Shown here: positions 35,870 to 46,137 of the stretch, in pieces
How the letters are laid out: every line of letters begins with the position of its first letter
Numbering within the stretch: the first letter of the stretch is position 1
Assembly: GCA_964616755.1 (NCBI GenBank)
Contig: CAZTSI010000009.1
Coordinates: forward strand, 1-64,000
Reading direction: 5' to 3'
Length of the DNA stretch: 64,000 nt
Source of the DNA: CAYNFR01 sp964616755
GTDB taxonomy: Bacteria > Bacteroidota > Bacteroidia > Chitinophagales > Saprospiraceae
Notes under the pieces: generated by a model
What the model saw: only the letters and a program-made list of their open reading frames with translations
The model's database searches: none
Told to the model about the DNA's origin: nothing
Made by a program: the position numbers and the translations under genes

Positions 35870-36295
35870 TTTTGGCATAGAAAATTATTTTCGAGTTTAT
35901 CAAACCCATCTTCAATAAGCGCATCTTGCAAAGAACGGACTCCTAAAGCCTACATGAAAGTCCGTTTGCCTGAAGTATTCATATCAATCGTATGGTTTGA
36001 TTTGAGTCTGATTCTGGGAGAGTTGTTCATTCTCGGATTTATGAAATCCATTAAACCTGTGAGGTTTCAAAAAATGAAATTGAATTATCCATTCAGGATT
36101 ATACTGCTCAACTGAATATTTAATAGCCCCATGTCCGCCTTTAGCTCCAATTCGGATTCCATTCGCGAACCTCATTTCAGGCCACTTTTCCGGTTGGCCA
36201 TAGTCTATTATTTGAAGTTGCCAAAGTTTAAGCAACTCCTCTATTTTACTTTTTGGCTGATTGACCGTTCTTTTATGGACATTTAATACTTTCAA
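35870..36295 (-). pseudogene. Decayed START/SRPBCC-like domain gene
   Basis: The 5' part from ATG 36295 codes for a START-like N terminus (VLNVHKRTVNQP, GAKGGHGAIKYSVEQY, WIIQFHFLKPHRFNGFH) but ends at a stop near 35984 after a non-homologous tail. Downstream on the same strand, in another frame, VRSLQDALIEDGFDKLEN (about 35882-35945) matches the family's C-terminal LHDALIEDALD-type end. A TAG sits just upstream of it in that frame. The middle of the gene has thus been deleted or shifted. The full family is about 160 aa. Homology is inferred by eye. Confidence 0.6.
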
Positions 36296-36447
36296 ATTAA
36301 ACTTCTTTATGATCTACGGTTTATTCTTTGGCTTCATATATTATATAACACATGCATATATGCATGACACAAATATCTTCTATATGTTTCAAAAATCTAC
36401 CATCACAAATTGCCCTTATTCATTGATTTATAGGACTTTCTTACGAG

Positions 36448-39288
36448 CTATTCCTTTGAGTCATCCAAGGGTGAGACGAGGTCATACCCTTGGTCGATAC
36501 CTTTCATCATAGCAGGTACTCCCTTTTGCATCCATTCGGGCATGGGTTGATTTTTAAGATAATGGTCAAAGAATTGGGCCATACGTATGTTAAAGTCCTT
36601 TCGGTTTTGATGTTTCACTGGCCAATGAGGTTCGCCATTATAGTTTAACATCCAAGCTGGCTTGCCCAATCTTCTCAATCCCAAAAAGAATTCTATGCCC
36701 TGATACCAAGGCACGTGCCCATCGGCATCATTATGCATCAAAAGCAATGGGGTATTTATCTTATCTAGGCTGAAGATAGGAGAGTTTTCAATGTATCGTA
36801 TTGGATATTCCCATGGACTACCGCCAATTCTTGATTGTTGATGCTCATATTGAAACTGTCTACTCAATCCTGTCCACCAACGTATACCGCTATAGGCACT
36901 AAACATATTTACAACAGGTGCACCAGATTCAGCAGCTTTAAAAATATCCGTTTTTGTCACGAGATAGGCAATTTGATATCCTCCCCAGCTATGGCCTTGT
37001 ACTCCGATATTATTCTTGTCGATGTATCCTTTCTCAATTAAAGAAGTCACCCCTGGAATGACGCAGTCATAGGCACTTTCGCCAGGGTAGCCCAAGCGAT
37101 AATGTATGTCAGGATTAAAAATAATATATTCTCTGCTTGTATAAAAACTATAATTGATCGAAGAGCGCTCCGCTTTGGGCACACGGTGTCTATGTAAATC
37201 GTCCGCGCTGCGCTCATAAAAATTGACAAGTAAGGGATACTTCCTTTTAGGGTCGAAATTTTCTGGCTTTATCAGTAAGCCACTGAGCTCTTGGCCGTCT
37301 AAAGAAGTCCATTTCACTAACTCGATAGTGCCCCAGTTATAGCTGCCTTGTTGCGGATTTGCATTAGAGAGACTTACGGAAGCATTAAAACCCATATCAG
37401 CAAGCTGCAAGTCTGGGAATTCTTTAAAGGACTGCCTAGTGTAAAGTACCTTTTCTGCTTTTTGTGCTTTTATAGGAGCAGAAAAGCTAAAGGGACCACT
37501 CATCAAGACCTCCACTTTCAAATCATTCGGCATAAAACGTACGTAGCCTCCATCTTTAGTTTTGTCATTAAATGTAGATAACAGCCATGTTTGGCTCATA
37601 GAAATTGTACGTGCCTCGTGATCCAGTTTCAAATAGCGATAGCGCGTGTTAGATTCACGCCCTGAGGTAAGTCGCCGCGACTCACCACTCGTCGGATCAA
37701 AACACCATAGATCATAACGATCGTACAAGATGAGTGCACTGTCCCCGTCTGTCCAGCCAGCCATGCCGTAATCATTTGGAAAGTCAGGTGAGTCATTTTC
37801 TTCATCATAAAACCATTGATCCTTTGATGATGTTTTTATGCTTTGCTGGGCAATGTTATAGGCAAACCATGTACTATCTGAAGGATCATACCCATAGACA
37901 AATCGTCCTTGGGGGCTTAGTCGAGCCTCTTCTTTGCCACTGAGTAAAGGGGTTAAGGAGCCGTCTGTCGTGTTGACTAGTGAATAATTCTTTAGTTGTC
38001 TTCCAGTCCATTGGCTTTGCAGATCATAGGGGGTCGTGGTATGCAGCAATGCGAAGGATGCATTCCCTTCGTTGCCCAATTGTATGTGTGGGAAATCGGG
38101 ACGCGAAAGTTGCTGAAAACTATTTGCCTTGTCGAGATGGATTACACTGAGCAATGATCTAGTGGTGTCTGACTTCAATTGTATTTCTTGCACTGTGTAT
38201 AAAACTGGTTCGTCATAGGTCCAAACTTCGACATTCACGATTTCGTCATCCGTCAATTTCTCATCACGATAAACAGGCGACGTGGCCAATCCGAAGTACA
38301 GCTTGGATTCATCTTGTGAGAAGGATATTTTTCCATGCTTCGACACATGATAGCCAGACGGGGTATCGGTCGGGCTAAGCATGCGCTGTGCTGCGCTATG
38401 ACCCTCCTGCCAACACCAAATTTCATTAGGGCGAAGTACGCTTTGCGTAGTGTCACTATCTACAACAAAGGCCAATTTTTGGCCCGAATCACTGATGGCC
38501 ATTTCATGATATACTGCCTTAGGGGCAGCATAAATAGGTAAAGTAATACGTGAAGTAATGTTGTGAATAAGAACATGGCTACCCGAATCAAAACTCTCTC
38601 CTGATGAAATAACTCCTAGCCGAGCTGCCTCTTTGGCAAACACATATTGCTGTACAAAAGAAAATGTATCTTGTCTATGTGTGTTCAGATCATAGAGGAC
38701 AAGATGATATCCATTGTCTTTGCCTACTTTTTTTAATTTAGGAGACTTACCAGGATCTTCTTTTTTTTCTGTGTTCGTTGACTCATGAAGGTTCTCGCTG
38801 GATGCGGCTTCGGGCTTTTTTGATTCCTTTATTTCTTCAAGTTGAAAGGCCAGATATCCGCCCCACTTCTCGGGCATTTTAAATGACTTAACATTAGCTA
38901 TTTTGACTAAGCTTCCTTTCGCAATATCATAAATACCCAAGGTATCTTTAGGGTAGTCATCCTTGTCCATCTTCCGCTGTTTAAAGGCAGTAATACTGTC
39001 TTGCCAAGATTTGATGGTAAAGACTAAATATTTTGAATCATCACTAAACTTGCCCTGTTGCCCGCGATCATAACGAAACATGATATTGCCGCGATCATCC
39101 GATAATTTGAGATAATGATCTTTTTCGCCTCTTTCTAACGCGTAGCAAACATATTGACCATTGTTGGATATGGCTTCATCCTTTATGACATGCCAGAGCT
39201 CCAAATCTGAATGATCCAACATCTTTTTTTGCGCGGCCGCATAGTAAACTAATAAAAACAGGAGGGGTATAAAAGTCCATCTCATCAT
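36448..39288 (-). CDS. S9 family prolyl oligopeptidase-like peptidase, secreted
   Basis: About 946 residues from ATG 39288, chosen because it begins a good signal peptide (MMRWTFIPLLFLLVYYAAAQ); earlier ATGs would add about 25 residues. A long N-terminal beta-propeller (WD/PD40-like repeats, about 30-640) precedes an alpha/beta hydrolase. The catalytic triad is visible: Ser in GHSWGGYQIAYLV, Asp in MHNDADGHVPW and His in EPHWPVKHQNRKDF. The family cleaves short peptides or dipeptides and is exported by many Bacteroidota. A Lys/Glu-rich insertion at about residues 190-215 is a low-complexity loop. Confidence 0.9.
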   Translation of the reverse strand: MMRWTFIPLLFLLVYYAAAQKKMLDHSDLELWHVIKDEAISNNGQYVCYALERGEKDHYLKLSDDRGNIMFRYDRGQQGKFSDDSKYLVFTIKSWQDSITAFKQRKMDKDDYPKDTLGIYDIAKGSLVKIANVKSFKMPEKWGGYLAFQLEEIKESKKPEAASSENLHESTNTEKKEDPGKSPKLKKVGKDNGYHLVLYDLNTHRQDTFSFVQQYVFAKEAARLGVISSGESFDSGSHVLIHNITSRITLPIYAAPKAVYHEMAISDSGQKLAFVVDSDTTQSVLRPNEIWCWQEGHSAAQRMLSPTDTPSGYHVSKHGKISFSQDESKLYFGLATSPVYRDEKLTDDEIVNVEVWTYDEPVLYTVQEIQLKSDTTRSLLSVIHLDKANSFQQLSRPDFPHIQLGNEGNASFALLHTTTPYDLQSQWTGRQLKNYSLVNTTDGSLTPLLSGKEEARLSPQGRFVYGYDPSDSTWFAYNIAQQSIKTSSKDQWFYDEENDSPDFPNDYGMAGWTDGDSALILYDRYDLWCFDPTSGESRRLTSGRESNTRYRYLKLDHEARTISMSQTWLLSTFNDKTKDGGYVRFMPNDLKVEVLMSGPFSFSAPIKAQKAEKVLYTRQSFKEFPDLQLADMGFNASVSLSNANPQQGSYNWGTIELVKWTSLDGQELSGLLIKPENFDPKRKYPLLVNFYERSADDLHRHRVPKAERSSINYSFYTSREYIIFNPDIHYRLGYPGESAYDCVIPGVTSLIEKGYIDKNNIGVQGHSWGGYQIAYLVTKTDIFKAAESGAPVVNMFSAYSGIRWWTGLSRQFQYEHQQSRIGGSPWEYPIRYIENSPIFSLDKINTPLLLMHNDADGHVPWYQGIEFFLGLRRLGKPAWMLNYNGEPHWPVKHQNRKDFNIRMAQFFDHYLKNQPMPEWMQKGVPAMMKGIDQGYDLVSPLDDSKE

Positions 39289-39745
39289 TGTGTTGTTTTT
39301 GTGTATTGCCATTATGTATATCGGCGTTGATAGATAAATGTAGGAAAAAATACTTTCGCACAAATATGTTCATAGCACTGTATTAAGGCTATATTCTGGA
39401 AAAGTAAGTTTATACGCACATATTTAAACATGCGCACTCTCATTCAAGTCACGAAACCGAAGCATTTATTGTACTAACAAATGGAAAAAATAATAGATCG
39501 ATCTGATTAAGCTATAGGTACTAGTTTGTTTTCGTTTGTTAATCGCTTTCTGGATTAGGTCTTTCACAGCTATTTTTCTAAGACATTGCATGTCGCGAAT
39601 TTTATTATGTCGCAAACTCTCCTGTTCTTTCAATTAATTTTTGTAGATCAATTAATACTTTACCGAAATAGGAATCTAAGTCGATCCATTGACTATTTGG
39701 CATCAGATGACCGTACCCGTTCTTCATCTTTTGTGGCCCCACACC
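39289..39745. other. Gene-poor gap upstream of the S9 peptidase
   Basis: No gene is supported. It holds the S9 upstream region. A 63-codon ORF on the plus strand has no similarity signal. Confidence 0.35.
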
Positions 39746-39898
39746 TTATGTTGCAAATCTTTCTACGGGTCGAATGATTTCACAAGTGTTGGCATCAAGT
39801 TCATAAATCAGCGCGCGTAAGGCTATGAGAATCTGCTGTAATAGTACAGATGTTTGATCCGCCGATTGTTCGATCTCACCATATTTTGTTTTGGACAT
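39746..39898 (-). CDS. Small hypothetical ORF, 50 aa, possibly a remnant
   Basis: A 50-codon frame starts with ATG 39898 (MSKTKYGEIEQSADQTSVLL) and reads LIALRALIYELDANTCEIIR before TAA. The composition looks like a real protein rather than noise, but the ORF is very short and unconserved by eye. It is downstream of the amidohydrolase on the same strand. It may be a small protein or the end of a decayed gene. Confidence 0.25.
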   Translation of the reverse strand: MSKTKYGEIEQSADQTSVLLQQILIALRALIYELDANTCEIIRPVERFAT

Positions 39899-39997
39899 AT
39901 ATACAGGTTTCCGTTTATCAAATTAACTGCGCTACTGCCTGAAAGGACTACGTTGATCTGCAGTTTTATAATGCTATAGTCATTACATTTTATGTCC

Positions 39998-41791
39998 TCA
40001 CTGTATCGCTGTCGCGACCGTTTCATTATGATGTCTTGTTTCGGGAGACGAGTATTGATGAATTGCTGTAAGAAATTGACCAAAGCGCATTTTACCGAAA
40101 GAGGGTGAAAATTTATCATTTTCGCAGGCAATATGACCATTGATCATTACCAAATTTACAATTCCTTCATTGCGATTTACAAGTCGATCGACTCCATTTA
40201 AAAAGGGCGCAGTATGATACCCATGTACTTTGTCGCTTAGCTGTTTAGGGTCAATGATTATGATATCTGCCCGTTTGCCTTCAGCCAAATACCCAGCATC
40301 CAAGTTAAAAAAGTCGGCATTTTCTTTCGTCAGTCTCCATATGGTCTTTTCAAAAGACATCAAGGGACGTCCTTGTTCATGCGAGGCTTGCACATAGCGG
40401 AGTACGCGCAGGGGATTATTGTAAAAAGCCATATTGTTAATATGCGCTCCCGAATCGGCAAATCCAATAATTCCATTTTCATCATTGTATAGGGCATAGT
40501 ATTCCGACGGATCTTGATTGCCAACGGTAGTCTCCCATAGTATTTCTTTGTCCATTTCAATCACCAAATCTAAAAAGGTGTCTACCGGATGCTGATCACG
40601 TTCTTCTGCGATTTGTAGGAAGGATTTACCCACCATGCTTTCATCTGGGGATCGCAAGACGTAGGCGTCGCCGAAATCTTTTTGCCACACTTTGGGCGCC
40701 CATTTATTGTTGTAATGTTTTTTAAAAAGCCTTCTGTACGCAGGGTCACTAAGCGTCATATTGCGACGAGCCAAATCTTTAGAAAGATGACGTGCTAATT
40801 CTCCTGTCGGAAACTCTTCAAAGATAACGAGCTCCATTCCCTGTGCTAAGACTCTAAAGGGCACAGGAAATGCCTGCATTCGAAAATTAGCCCCCCAGAC
40901 TTTATTAAAAAAACCTGCAAGCCCACTAATGACACTCCTGATATAGGGATCCCCTTTCAAGTTCATCATGGCCACCATGGATGTTTTGAGAGGTTTGCGA
41001 TAAAAGAAGGAAGAACTTTGAGCCATATACCATAGGGCAGATACTCTGTTTACGAGGTTTGGAACTCCCTGAAGATGAGCACCTCTCTTTCGGGCAATTC
41101 GTGTCAGCGTTCTTCTCTCTTCAGCTTTGGCATATGCGGCAGGGAGTAATTTTGACCAATGGCGGCCATCCATCTTATCCCATGGGTTATGTTGCATTGA
41201 GATGCCAAGAAAGCCAGCATCTAACGCTTCTTCAAGATGGGCCTCCATGGTTTGTAATTCCTTTTTTGAGGGTTTCACCTCCTTATTTACGGCTCTATCA
41301 ATGCCCATAACCTTCGTCCGAATATCAGAATGACCTATAAAAGAAGCGACATTGGGTCCGAGAGGAAGACGCTCGATATGATCAATCCACTGTCCAGCGG
41401 TCTCCCAAGTCTTTTCATGTTTCAATATAGGATATAGAACTTCGCGCGGAAAGGCTTCGACTCTGGTAAACATGTCACAGCAATCTTCTACATCTGCATA
41501 AACAAAAGACAATGAACAACCGCCTAATATAACGGATGTTACTCCATGGCGAACTGATTCGCTCAAACCAGGGTCTACTAATACTTCGCCATCATAATGC
41601 GTATGATTATCTATAAATCCAGGCATCACCCATTTGTCAGTAGCATCAATGATGATTGTGTCATCTGGCACAGAGATATGACCCGAATTAATTTGAGCAA
41701 TCTTTCCGTCTTGTACGAGAATATTGGCCACCTTGGAAGGGGCAAGGGTGCCATCGTAGACACGTCCATTTCTAATAAGAGTAGCAGACAT
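39998..41791 (-). CDS. D-aminoacylase/amidohydrolase family protein
   Basis: A 597-residue member of the metal-dependent amidohydrolase superfamily, closest to N-acyl-D-amino-acid deacylases. Visible features are the N-terminal beta domain (LIRNGRVYDGTLAP), WVMPGFIDNHTHYDGEVL (HxH metal ligands), the GGCSLSFVYA region, and GFADSGAHINNMAFYN (the S/G-A-H metal site). The C-terminal YLAEGKRADIIIIDP completes the fold. It would deacylate N-acyl-D-amino acids or cut a related cyclic amide. It is monocistronic or leads into the small ORF. Confidence 0.85.
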   Translation of the reverse strand: MSATLIRNGRVYDGTLAPSKVANILVQDGKIAQINSGHISVPDDTIIIDATDKWVMPGFIDNHTHYDGEVLVDPGLSESVRHGVTSVILGGCSLSFVYADVEDCCDMFTRVEAFPREVLYPILKHEKTWETAGQWIDHIERLPLGPNVASFIGHSDIRTKVMGIDRAVNKEVKPSKKELQTMEAHLEEALDAGFLGISMQHNPWDKMDGRHWSKLLPAAYAKAEERRTLTRIARKRGAHLQGVPNLVNRVSALWYMAQSSSFFYRKPLKTSMVAMMNLKGDPYIRSVISGLAGFFNKVWGANFRMQAFPVPFRVLAQGMELVIFEEFPTGELARHLSKDLARRNMTLSDPAYRRLFKKHYNNKWAPKVWQKDFGDAYVLRSPDESMVGKSFLQIAEERDQHPVDTFLDLVIEMDKEILWETTVGNQDPSEYYALYNDENGIIGFADSGAHINNMAFYNNPLRVLRYVQASHEQGRPLMSFEKTIWRLTKENADFFNLDAGYLAEGKRADIIIIDPKQLSDKVHGYHTAPFLNGVDRLVNRNEGIVNLVMINGHIACENDKFSPSFGKMRFGQFLTAIHQYSSPETRHHNETVATAIQ

Positions 41792-41905
41792 CTTGATTGT
41801 TTATAATCTATTTGGGCAAATATCTATTTGACAAATCCAAAATTAGACTAATAAAATGTTTTATAAAGACTCTATTTGGCGAATAATTGCGGTCTTGATC
41901 AATAG

Positions 41906-43447
41906 TTATGAATTACGTTTATTCTTTTTGATGATCTCAAAGATATCTTTTCGCCTATCCTTTAAGTTTCGGACACTTCCAAATTCATGTAATTCTCTAA
42001 GTAAATCCAAATCGACATCAGCTATCAAAATCATTTCCGTGTTGGGGGTCGCTTCAGCCTTGATACCATTGGAGGGGAATGAGAAATCGCAAGGGGTAAA
42101 GACTATAGATTGAGCAAACTGAATGTCCATATTGTGCACATTAGGCAGATTACCAACACTACCAGCAATCGCAACATAACATTCATTTTCGATGGCTCTA
42201 GCCTGAGCACAATTTCGTACACTCGAATACCCATTCTGCGTATCAGTCAAAAAAGGGATGAATAGAATGTCCATTCCCTCATCGGCCAACAATCGGCTCA
42301 ATTCAGGAAATTCAGAATCATAACAAATCAAAATGCCAATCTTGCCGCAATCGGTATCAAAAACATTTAAGTCATTACCGCCTTGCATTCCCCATACTTT
42401 GGCTTCATCAGGGGTAACATGAATTTTTTCGTATCGTTCGATGGTGCCGTCTCGCTTACATAGATACCCGACATTAAAGAGTTTGTCGCCGCGCATTTCT
42501 GGCATACTACCAGAAATAATATTTATGTTGTAGGCTATGGAGAAGTTAGAGAAGGCTTGGACGATTTCCTGTGTATGCTTAGCCAATTCTCGAATGGCGT
42601 CGGGCTCGGCCAAGTGATTATTGTGCGCCATTAACGGCGCATTAAAAAACTCTGGAAATAAGGCAAAGTCTGACCGATACCCGGATACGGCGTCAATAAA
42701 GTATTCGGCCTGCTGAAGTAGGGCCTCAACATCCTTGTAGGGACGCATTTGCCACTGGATTAAACCTAGCCTAACGATAGTCTTTTTCTTAGAGGCCTTA
42801 TTGACAGATTTTTGATAGTAAATATTATTCCACTCCAATAGGACTCCAAATTCATTCGATGCCTCATCACCTTCTAGATAGCCCCTTAAAATTTTTGTAG
42901 GGTGGAAGTCATTAGAGATTTGAAAATCTAAGACCATATCATGTATTTCCTTGCGTTTTACTTTTTCGATATATTCTTTAGGACTTATCTCCGCCGCGTA
43001 TTGGTGATAGTTCGGAATTCTACCACCAAAGGCAATACCTCTCAAGTTGAGTGTTTCGCATAGTTCTTTTCTGTAATCATATAAACGTCGGCCCAAACGC
43101 ATGCCTCTAAACTCGGGTTTGATGAAGATATCAATGCCATAGAGAACATCTCCATGTCGAGTATGTGATTGAAAAGAGTAGTTTGCGGTAATGTTGCGAT
43201 AGGTATGATCGTGTTCAAAATCACTGTAATTTATGATAATCGACAGTGCACATCCGGCTATTTTATCATTGACTTTGATGACGACTTGACCTTCCGGAAA
43301 TTTTTCGAGTAGCGTCTGGATTTGATGCTCTTTCCAGTATGATCCCGGCATGGTAGTGTAGGAGACGATCATAGCATCTCTCATGGAGAAGTAATCCTCT
43401 ATTTTTAAATACTCGAGTTCTATTTTATCGATGTCGGCGATATCCAT
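41906..43447 (-). CDS. Fusion of GNAT acetyltransferase and carbon-nitrogen hydrolase (nitrilase)
   Basis: A 513-residue two-domain protein. Residues about 1-200 are a GNAT domain (IFIKPEFRGMRLGRRLYDYRKE is the acetyl-CoA-binding P-loop-like motif). Residues about 225-500 are a nitrilase-superfamily hydrolase with the catalytic triad Glu (FALFPEFFNAP), Lys (YEKIHVTPDEAKVWG) and Cys (GILICYDSEFPEL). This fusion is known from Bacteroidota and other bacteria; substrates are not established. The fusion suggests that one domain modifies or senses what the other hydrolyses. Confidence 0.9.
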   Translation of the reverse strand: MDIADIDKIELEYLKIEDYFSMRDAMIVSYTTMPGSYWKEHQIQTLLEKFPEGQVVIKVNDKIAGCALSIIINYSDFEHDHTYRNITANYSFQSHTRHGDVLYGIDIFIKPEFRGMRLGRRLYDYRKELCETLNLRGIAFGGRIPNYHQYAAEISPKEYIEKVKRKEIHDMVLDFQISNDFHPTKILRGYLEGDEASNEFGVLLEWNNIYYQKSVNKASKKKTIVRLGLIQWQMRPYKDVEALLQQAEYFIDAVSGYRSDFALFPEFFNAPLMAHNNHLAEPDAIRELAKHTQEIVQAFSNFSIAYNINIISGSMPEMRGDKLFNVGYLCKRDGTIERYEKIHVTPDEAKVWGMQGGNDLNVFDTDCGKIGILICYDSEFPELSRLLADEGMDILFIPFLTDTQNGYSSVRNCAQARAIENECYVAIAGSVGNLPNVHNMDIQFAQSIVFTPCDFSFPSNGIKAEATPNTEMILIADVDLDLLRELHEFGSVRNLKDRRKDIFEIIKKNKRNS

Positions 43448-43702
43448 TTGATTTCTTTTTCTTGAGGAGAAAAGGCAATTATGCGAGATTAAGATTGACG
43501 CAGAAAGCTAACATACCTACGGTCAGGCGTCATGAGCAAAAAGCCATTTGGCTCATTTGCAAAACTCCGAGACGTGAAGATACGACAAGTGATGACAAAT
43601 AGATTGGCAAGCAAATAAAGCTCTACGTTTAGCTTTTAGACCCCACTTCGGGATAGTACAATAAGACTAATATCTTTAAGCGCTAGTTGAGAAATAAAAT
43701 GA

Positions 43703-45034
43703 CTAGCCCTTATACATCATCCATTTTGCCAATTCTTTGAAGCTTGCTTTTTTGCCATACATCAAAATTCCTACACGATAGATGCGAGCAGCTAACCAAA
43801 CCAATAGGAAGACCGTCACCACGAGCAGGACGACAGATAACAGGATTTGCCATGTTGGCGGATCCATTGGCAAACGAACCGGCATAACGATAGACGAGGT
43901 AAATGGTATAATAGATCCCCAAGTTGCTATAGTGCTATTAGGAGCGTTAATGGCCGCAATACCGATATAGATCGCAAGCATTAACGGCATCATAACAGGC
44001 AAAGTAAGCGTTTGCGCTTCATTGATATCCTCACCAACGGCTGAGCCTATGGCCGCAAAAAGAGCCGCGTAAGCAAAGTATCCCATGAAAAAATAAAAGA
44101 GCAATAAAGGAATAATCGTCCACCAATTCATGTTCATTACCTCCCCTAATACTTCTACAAATTTATTTTTGTTCACCTGCTCGGCTGCTTGAATAACTCC
44201 TTCTGCATTAGGAATTTGGGCAATGTCTCCCGGATTCATCATTGACCCCAAGAAAGGTTGAGCCACGATAGATATCACTACGAATAAGATGAGCCATATT
44301 AAAATCTGCGTGAGGCCAACACTGCCCACCCCTAAGATTTTGCCCATCATCAATTCAAAAGGTTTGACAGAAGAGATCAACACTTCTACAATTCGGTTTA
44401 TCTTCTCTTCCATGACGCTGCGCATCACTTGGCTACCGTAAAGCAGGATGATGAAAAACATAGCATAGGCTATTACGCCTCCTAGGACAGAACCTACTAT
44501 GGTGCCCGTTGTACTCACTTTTTTGGCTGTATCCTTGATGTTATTTTGTTCAAGTGTGACTTCTGTTTTGAGCAGCGCTATCTTTTCTTCGTCGAGGTCC
44601 AAAGCCGACACCTTATATTCGCGAATGCGCTTTTCGACAGCATCTTTTATGGATTCGATTTCATCTAAGGCTAATCGATCATCACTATAATAACTAAAAG
44701 CATATTGTTTGGATGTTGGATCTTCGAGGGCATTCAACGTTAAAAAGCCATCTATGTCACCATTGAGATATTGCTCTTTGAGTTGTTCGATGGAGAGGGT
44801 GCTGAATGAATAATCAAAATTATCGCGCAACTTCAGTTCGTTTCTGAGTAAGTCAGAAGAATCTTGGATGGCAATTTTTTTAATGTCGTCTGATCCCTGC
44901 GAAAAGATAAAGGCCACAACAGCAAAAAACAAGATAATGCCAAGGGGTGTCAGGAAAGTGGTCAAAAGGAAAGTCTTACTCTTGACCCGTGTGAGATATT
45001 CTCTTTTTGCGATTAACCAGATATTTTTATTCAT
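43703..45034 (-). CDS. ABC-2 type exporter, permease subunit
   Basis: A 443-residue membrane protein of the NatB type. Residues 1-20 are cytoplasmic; a first helix (SKTFLLTTFLTPLGIILFFAVVAFIF) is followed by a large extracellular domain to about 180 and then five or six helices, ending in LARIYRVGILMYGKK. It forms a channel with the ATPase encoded upstream, whose 3' end it overlaps by eight bases. Substrate is unknown; NatAB-like systems export Na+ or antibiotics and many similar Bacteroidota pairs are uncharacterised. Confidence 0.85.
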   Translation of the reverse strand: MNKNIWLIAKREYLTRVKSKTFLLTTFLTPLGIILFFAVVAFIFSQGSDDIKKIAIQDSSDLLRNELKLRDNFDYSFSTLSIEQLKEQYLNGDIDGFLTLNALEDPTSKQYAFSYYSDDRLALDEIESIKDAVEKRIREYKVSALDLDEEKIALLKTEVTLEQNNIKDTAKKVSTTGTIVGSVLGGVIAYAMFFIILLYGSQVMRSVMEEKINRIVEVLISSVKPFELMMGKILGVGSVGLTQILIWLILFVVISIVAQPFLGSMMNPGDIAQIPNAEGVIQAAEQVNKNKFVEVLGEVMNMNWWTIIPLLLFYFFMGYFAYAALFAAIGSAVGEDINEAQTLTLPVMMPLMLAIYIGIAAINAPNSTIATWGSIIPFTSSIVMPVRLPMDPPTWQILLSVVLLVVTVFLLVWLAARIYRVGILMYGKKASFKELAKWMMYKG

Positions 45035-45932
45035 TGCTTTGACCTACTTTTTTAATGAAAATCTCATTTAATGTTGGTAATATTTCGTGATACGACGTGA
45101 TCTGAATATTCTTATCAATTAGGGCTTTCAATAGTTCATTTGAGTTGTGACCTTCGCTGATCTCAATTACCACCTTGTCTTCTTTGTCTTCGATCACCTT
45201 GAAGTTATCCTGCACCAGATCAGTAGGGAAGTTGCCCTTGAATCCTATGTTGAAGCGATTCTCCTTGAACTGATTTTTTATTTCATCGACGCGTCCGTTC
45301 AGGATCAATTTGCCTTTATTGATTAAGGCAATTTCATTACAAATCTCTTCCACTTGCTCCATTCTGTGCGTTGAAAAAATAATGCTAGTGCCTTTTTTAT
45401 TTAGCTCATAGATTTCGTCTTTGATTAAATTTGCGTTGATAGGATCAAGCCCTGAAAAAGGTTCGTCTAAGATCAATAGGGTGGGGTCATGCACCACGGT
45501 GGCAATAAATTGCACCTTTTGCTGCATACCTTTAGAGAGCTCTTCTATTTTCTTGTTCCACCAACTTCCAACGTCAAATTTGTCAATCCAAGCGCGCAAC
45601 TTCGCTTTAGCCGTTTTTTCGTCTAATCCTTTTAACTGGGCTAGATACATGAGTTGCTCTCCGACCTTCATTTTCTTGTATAGGCCACGCTCTTCGGGCA
45701 TATATCCGATGCGCAGAGGTAGATTTGCATTGATTTTTTGTCCATCTAACAGAATTGTTCCAGAGTCTGCCGCTGTTATCCCCGTAATAATGCGGATTAG
45801 CGAAGTCTTTCCTGCTCCATTAGGGCCTAGCATGCCAAATATGCTAGCTTTAGGGACATCAAAAGTTACATCATTGACCGCACGATACGACCCGTATTCT
45901 TTTACTACCTGTTGAAATGAGAGTATATTCAT
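45027..45932 (-). CDS. ABC transporter ATP-binding subunit
   Basis: About 301 residues from ATG 45932 (an earlier ATG at 45953 is possible). It has Walker A (MLGPNGAGKTSLIR), the signature motif (ELSKGMQQKVQF), Walker B (LLILDEPFSGLDP) and the H-loop (STHRMEQ). The C-terminal extension suits the DUF4162-type ATPase that drives the ABC-2 permease. It is cotranscribed with that permease (8-base overlap). Confidence 0.92.
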   Translation of the reverse strand: MNILSFQQVVKEYGSYRAVNDVTFDVPKASIFGMLGPNGAGKTSLIRIITGITAADSGTILLDGQKINANLPLRIGYMPEERGLYKKMKVGEQLMYLAQLKGLDEKTAKAKLRAWIDKFDVGSWWNKKIEELSKGMQQKVQFIATVVHDPTLLILDEPFSGLDPINANLIKDEIYELNKKGTSIIFSTHRMEQVEEICNEIALINKGKLILNGRVDEIKNQFKENRFNIGFKGNFPTDLVQDNFKVIEDKEDKVVIEISEGHNSNELLKALIDKNIQITSYHEILPTLNEIFIKKVGQSNE

Positions 45933-46137
45933 CGATCCTGAAAATTTTACCAATGGCGAAATAAAGCATTTTTACCTGAGAACACGCCATCTATTCGACG
46001 AAATATCCCAAATAAATGATTAAAACTTTAACAAAAAATTTGGCACTTTAGGCACTTTTCATACGTCATAGCTATACGAAGAAGATTACATCTCTATACA
46101 TTTACTATCATATTACTCACAACGAATACTATTAACG

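Noticed and set aside
36261..36512. Small plus-strand ORF over the S9 gene end
   Set aside because: Antisense shadow of the S9 and START-like sequences with no protein features.
39823..40140. 105-codon minus-strand ORF overlapping the amidohydrolase 3' end
   Set aside because: It lies in another frame over the 3' end of the D-aminoacylase gene and has no recognisable motif.
43448..43702. Hairpins AGCC/GGCT and AAAGCT/AGCTTT as a terminator for the ABC exporter operon
   Set aside because: Stems of 4-6 bp with weak T-runs; too poor to call.
46070..46137. Repeated GGCACTTT upstream of the coiled-coil gene as an operator
   Set aside because: Only two short copies in an AT-rich stretch (about 46051-46067) with no further support.
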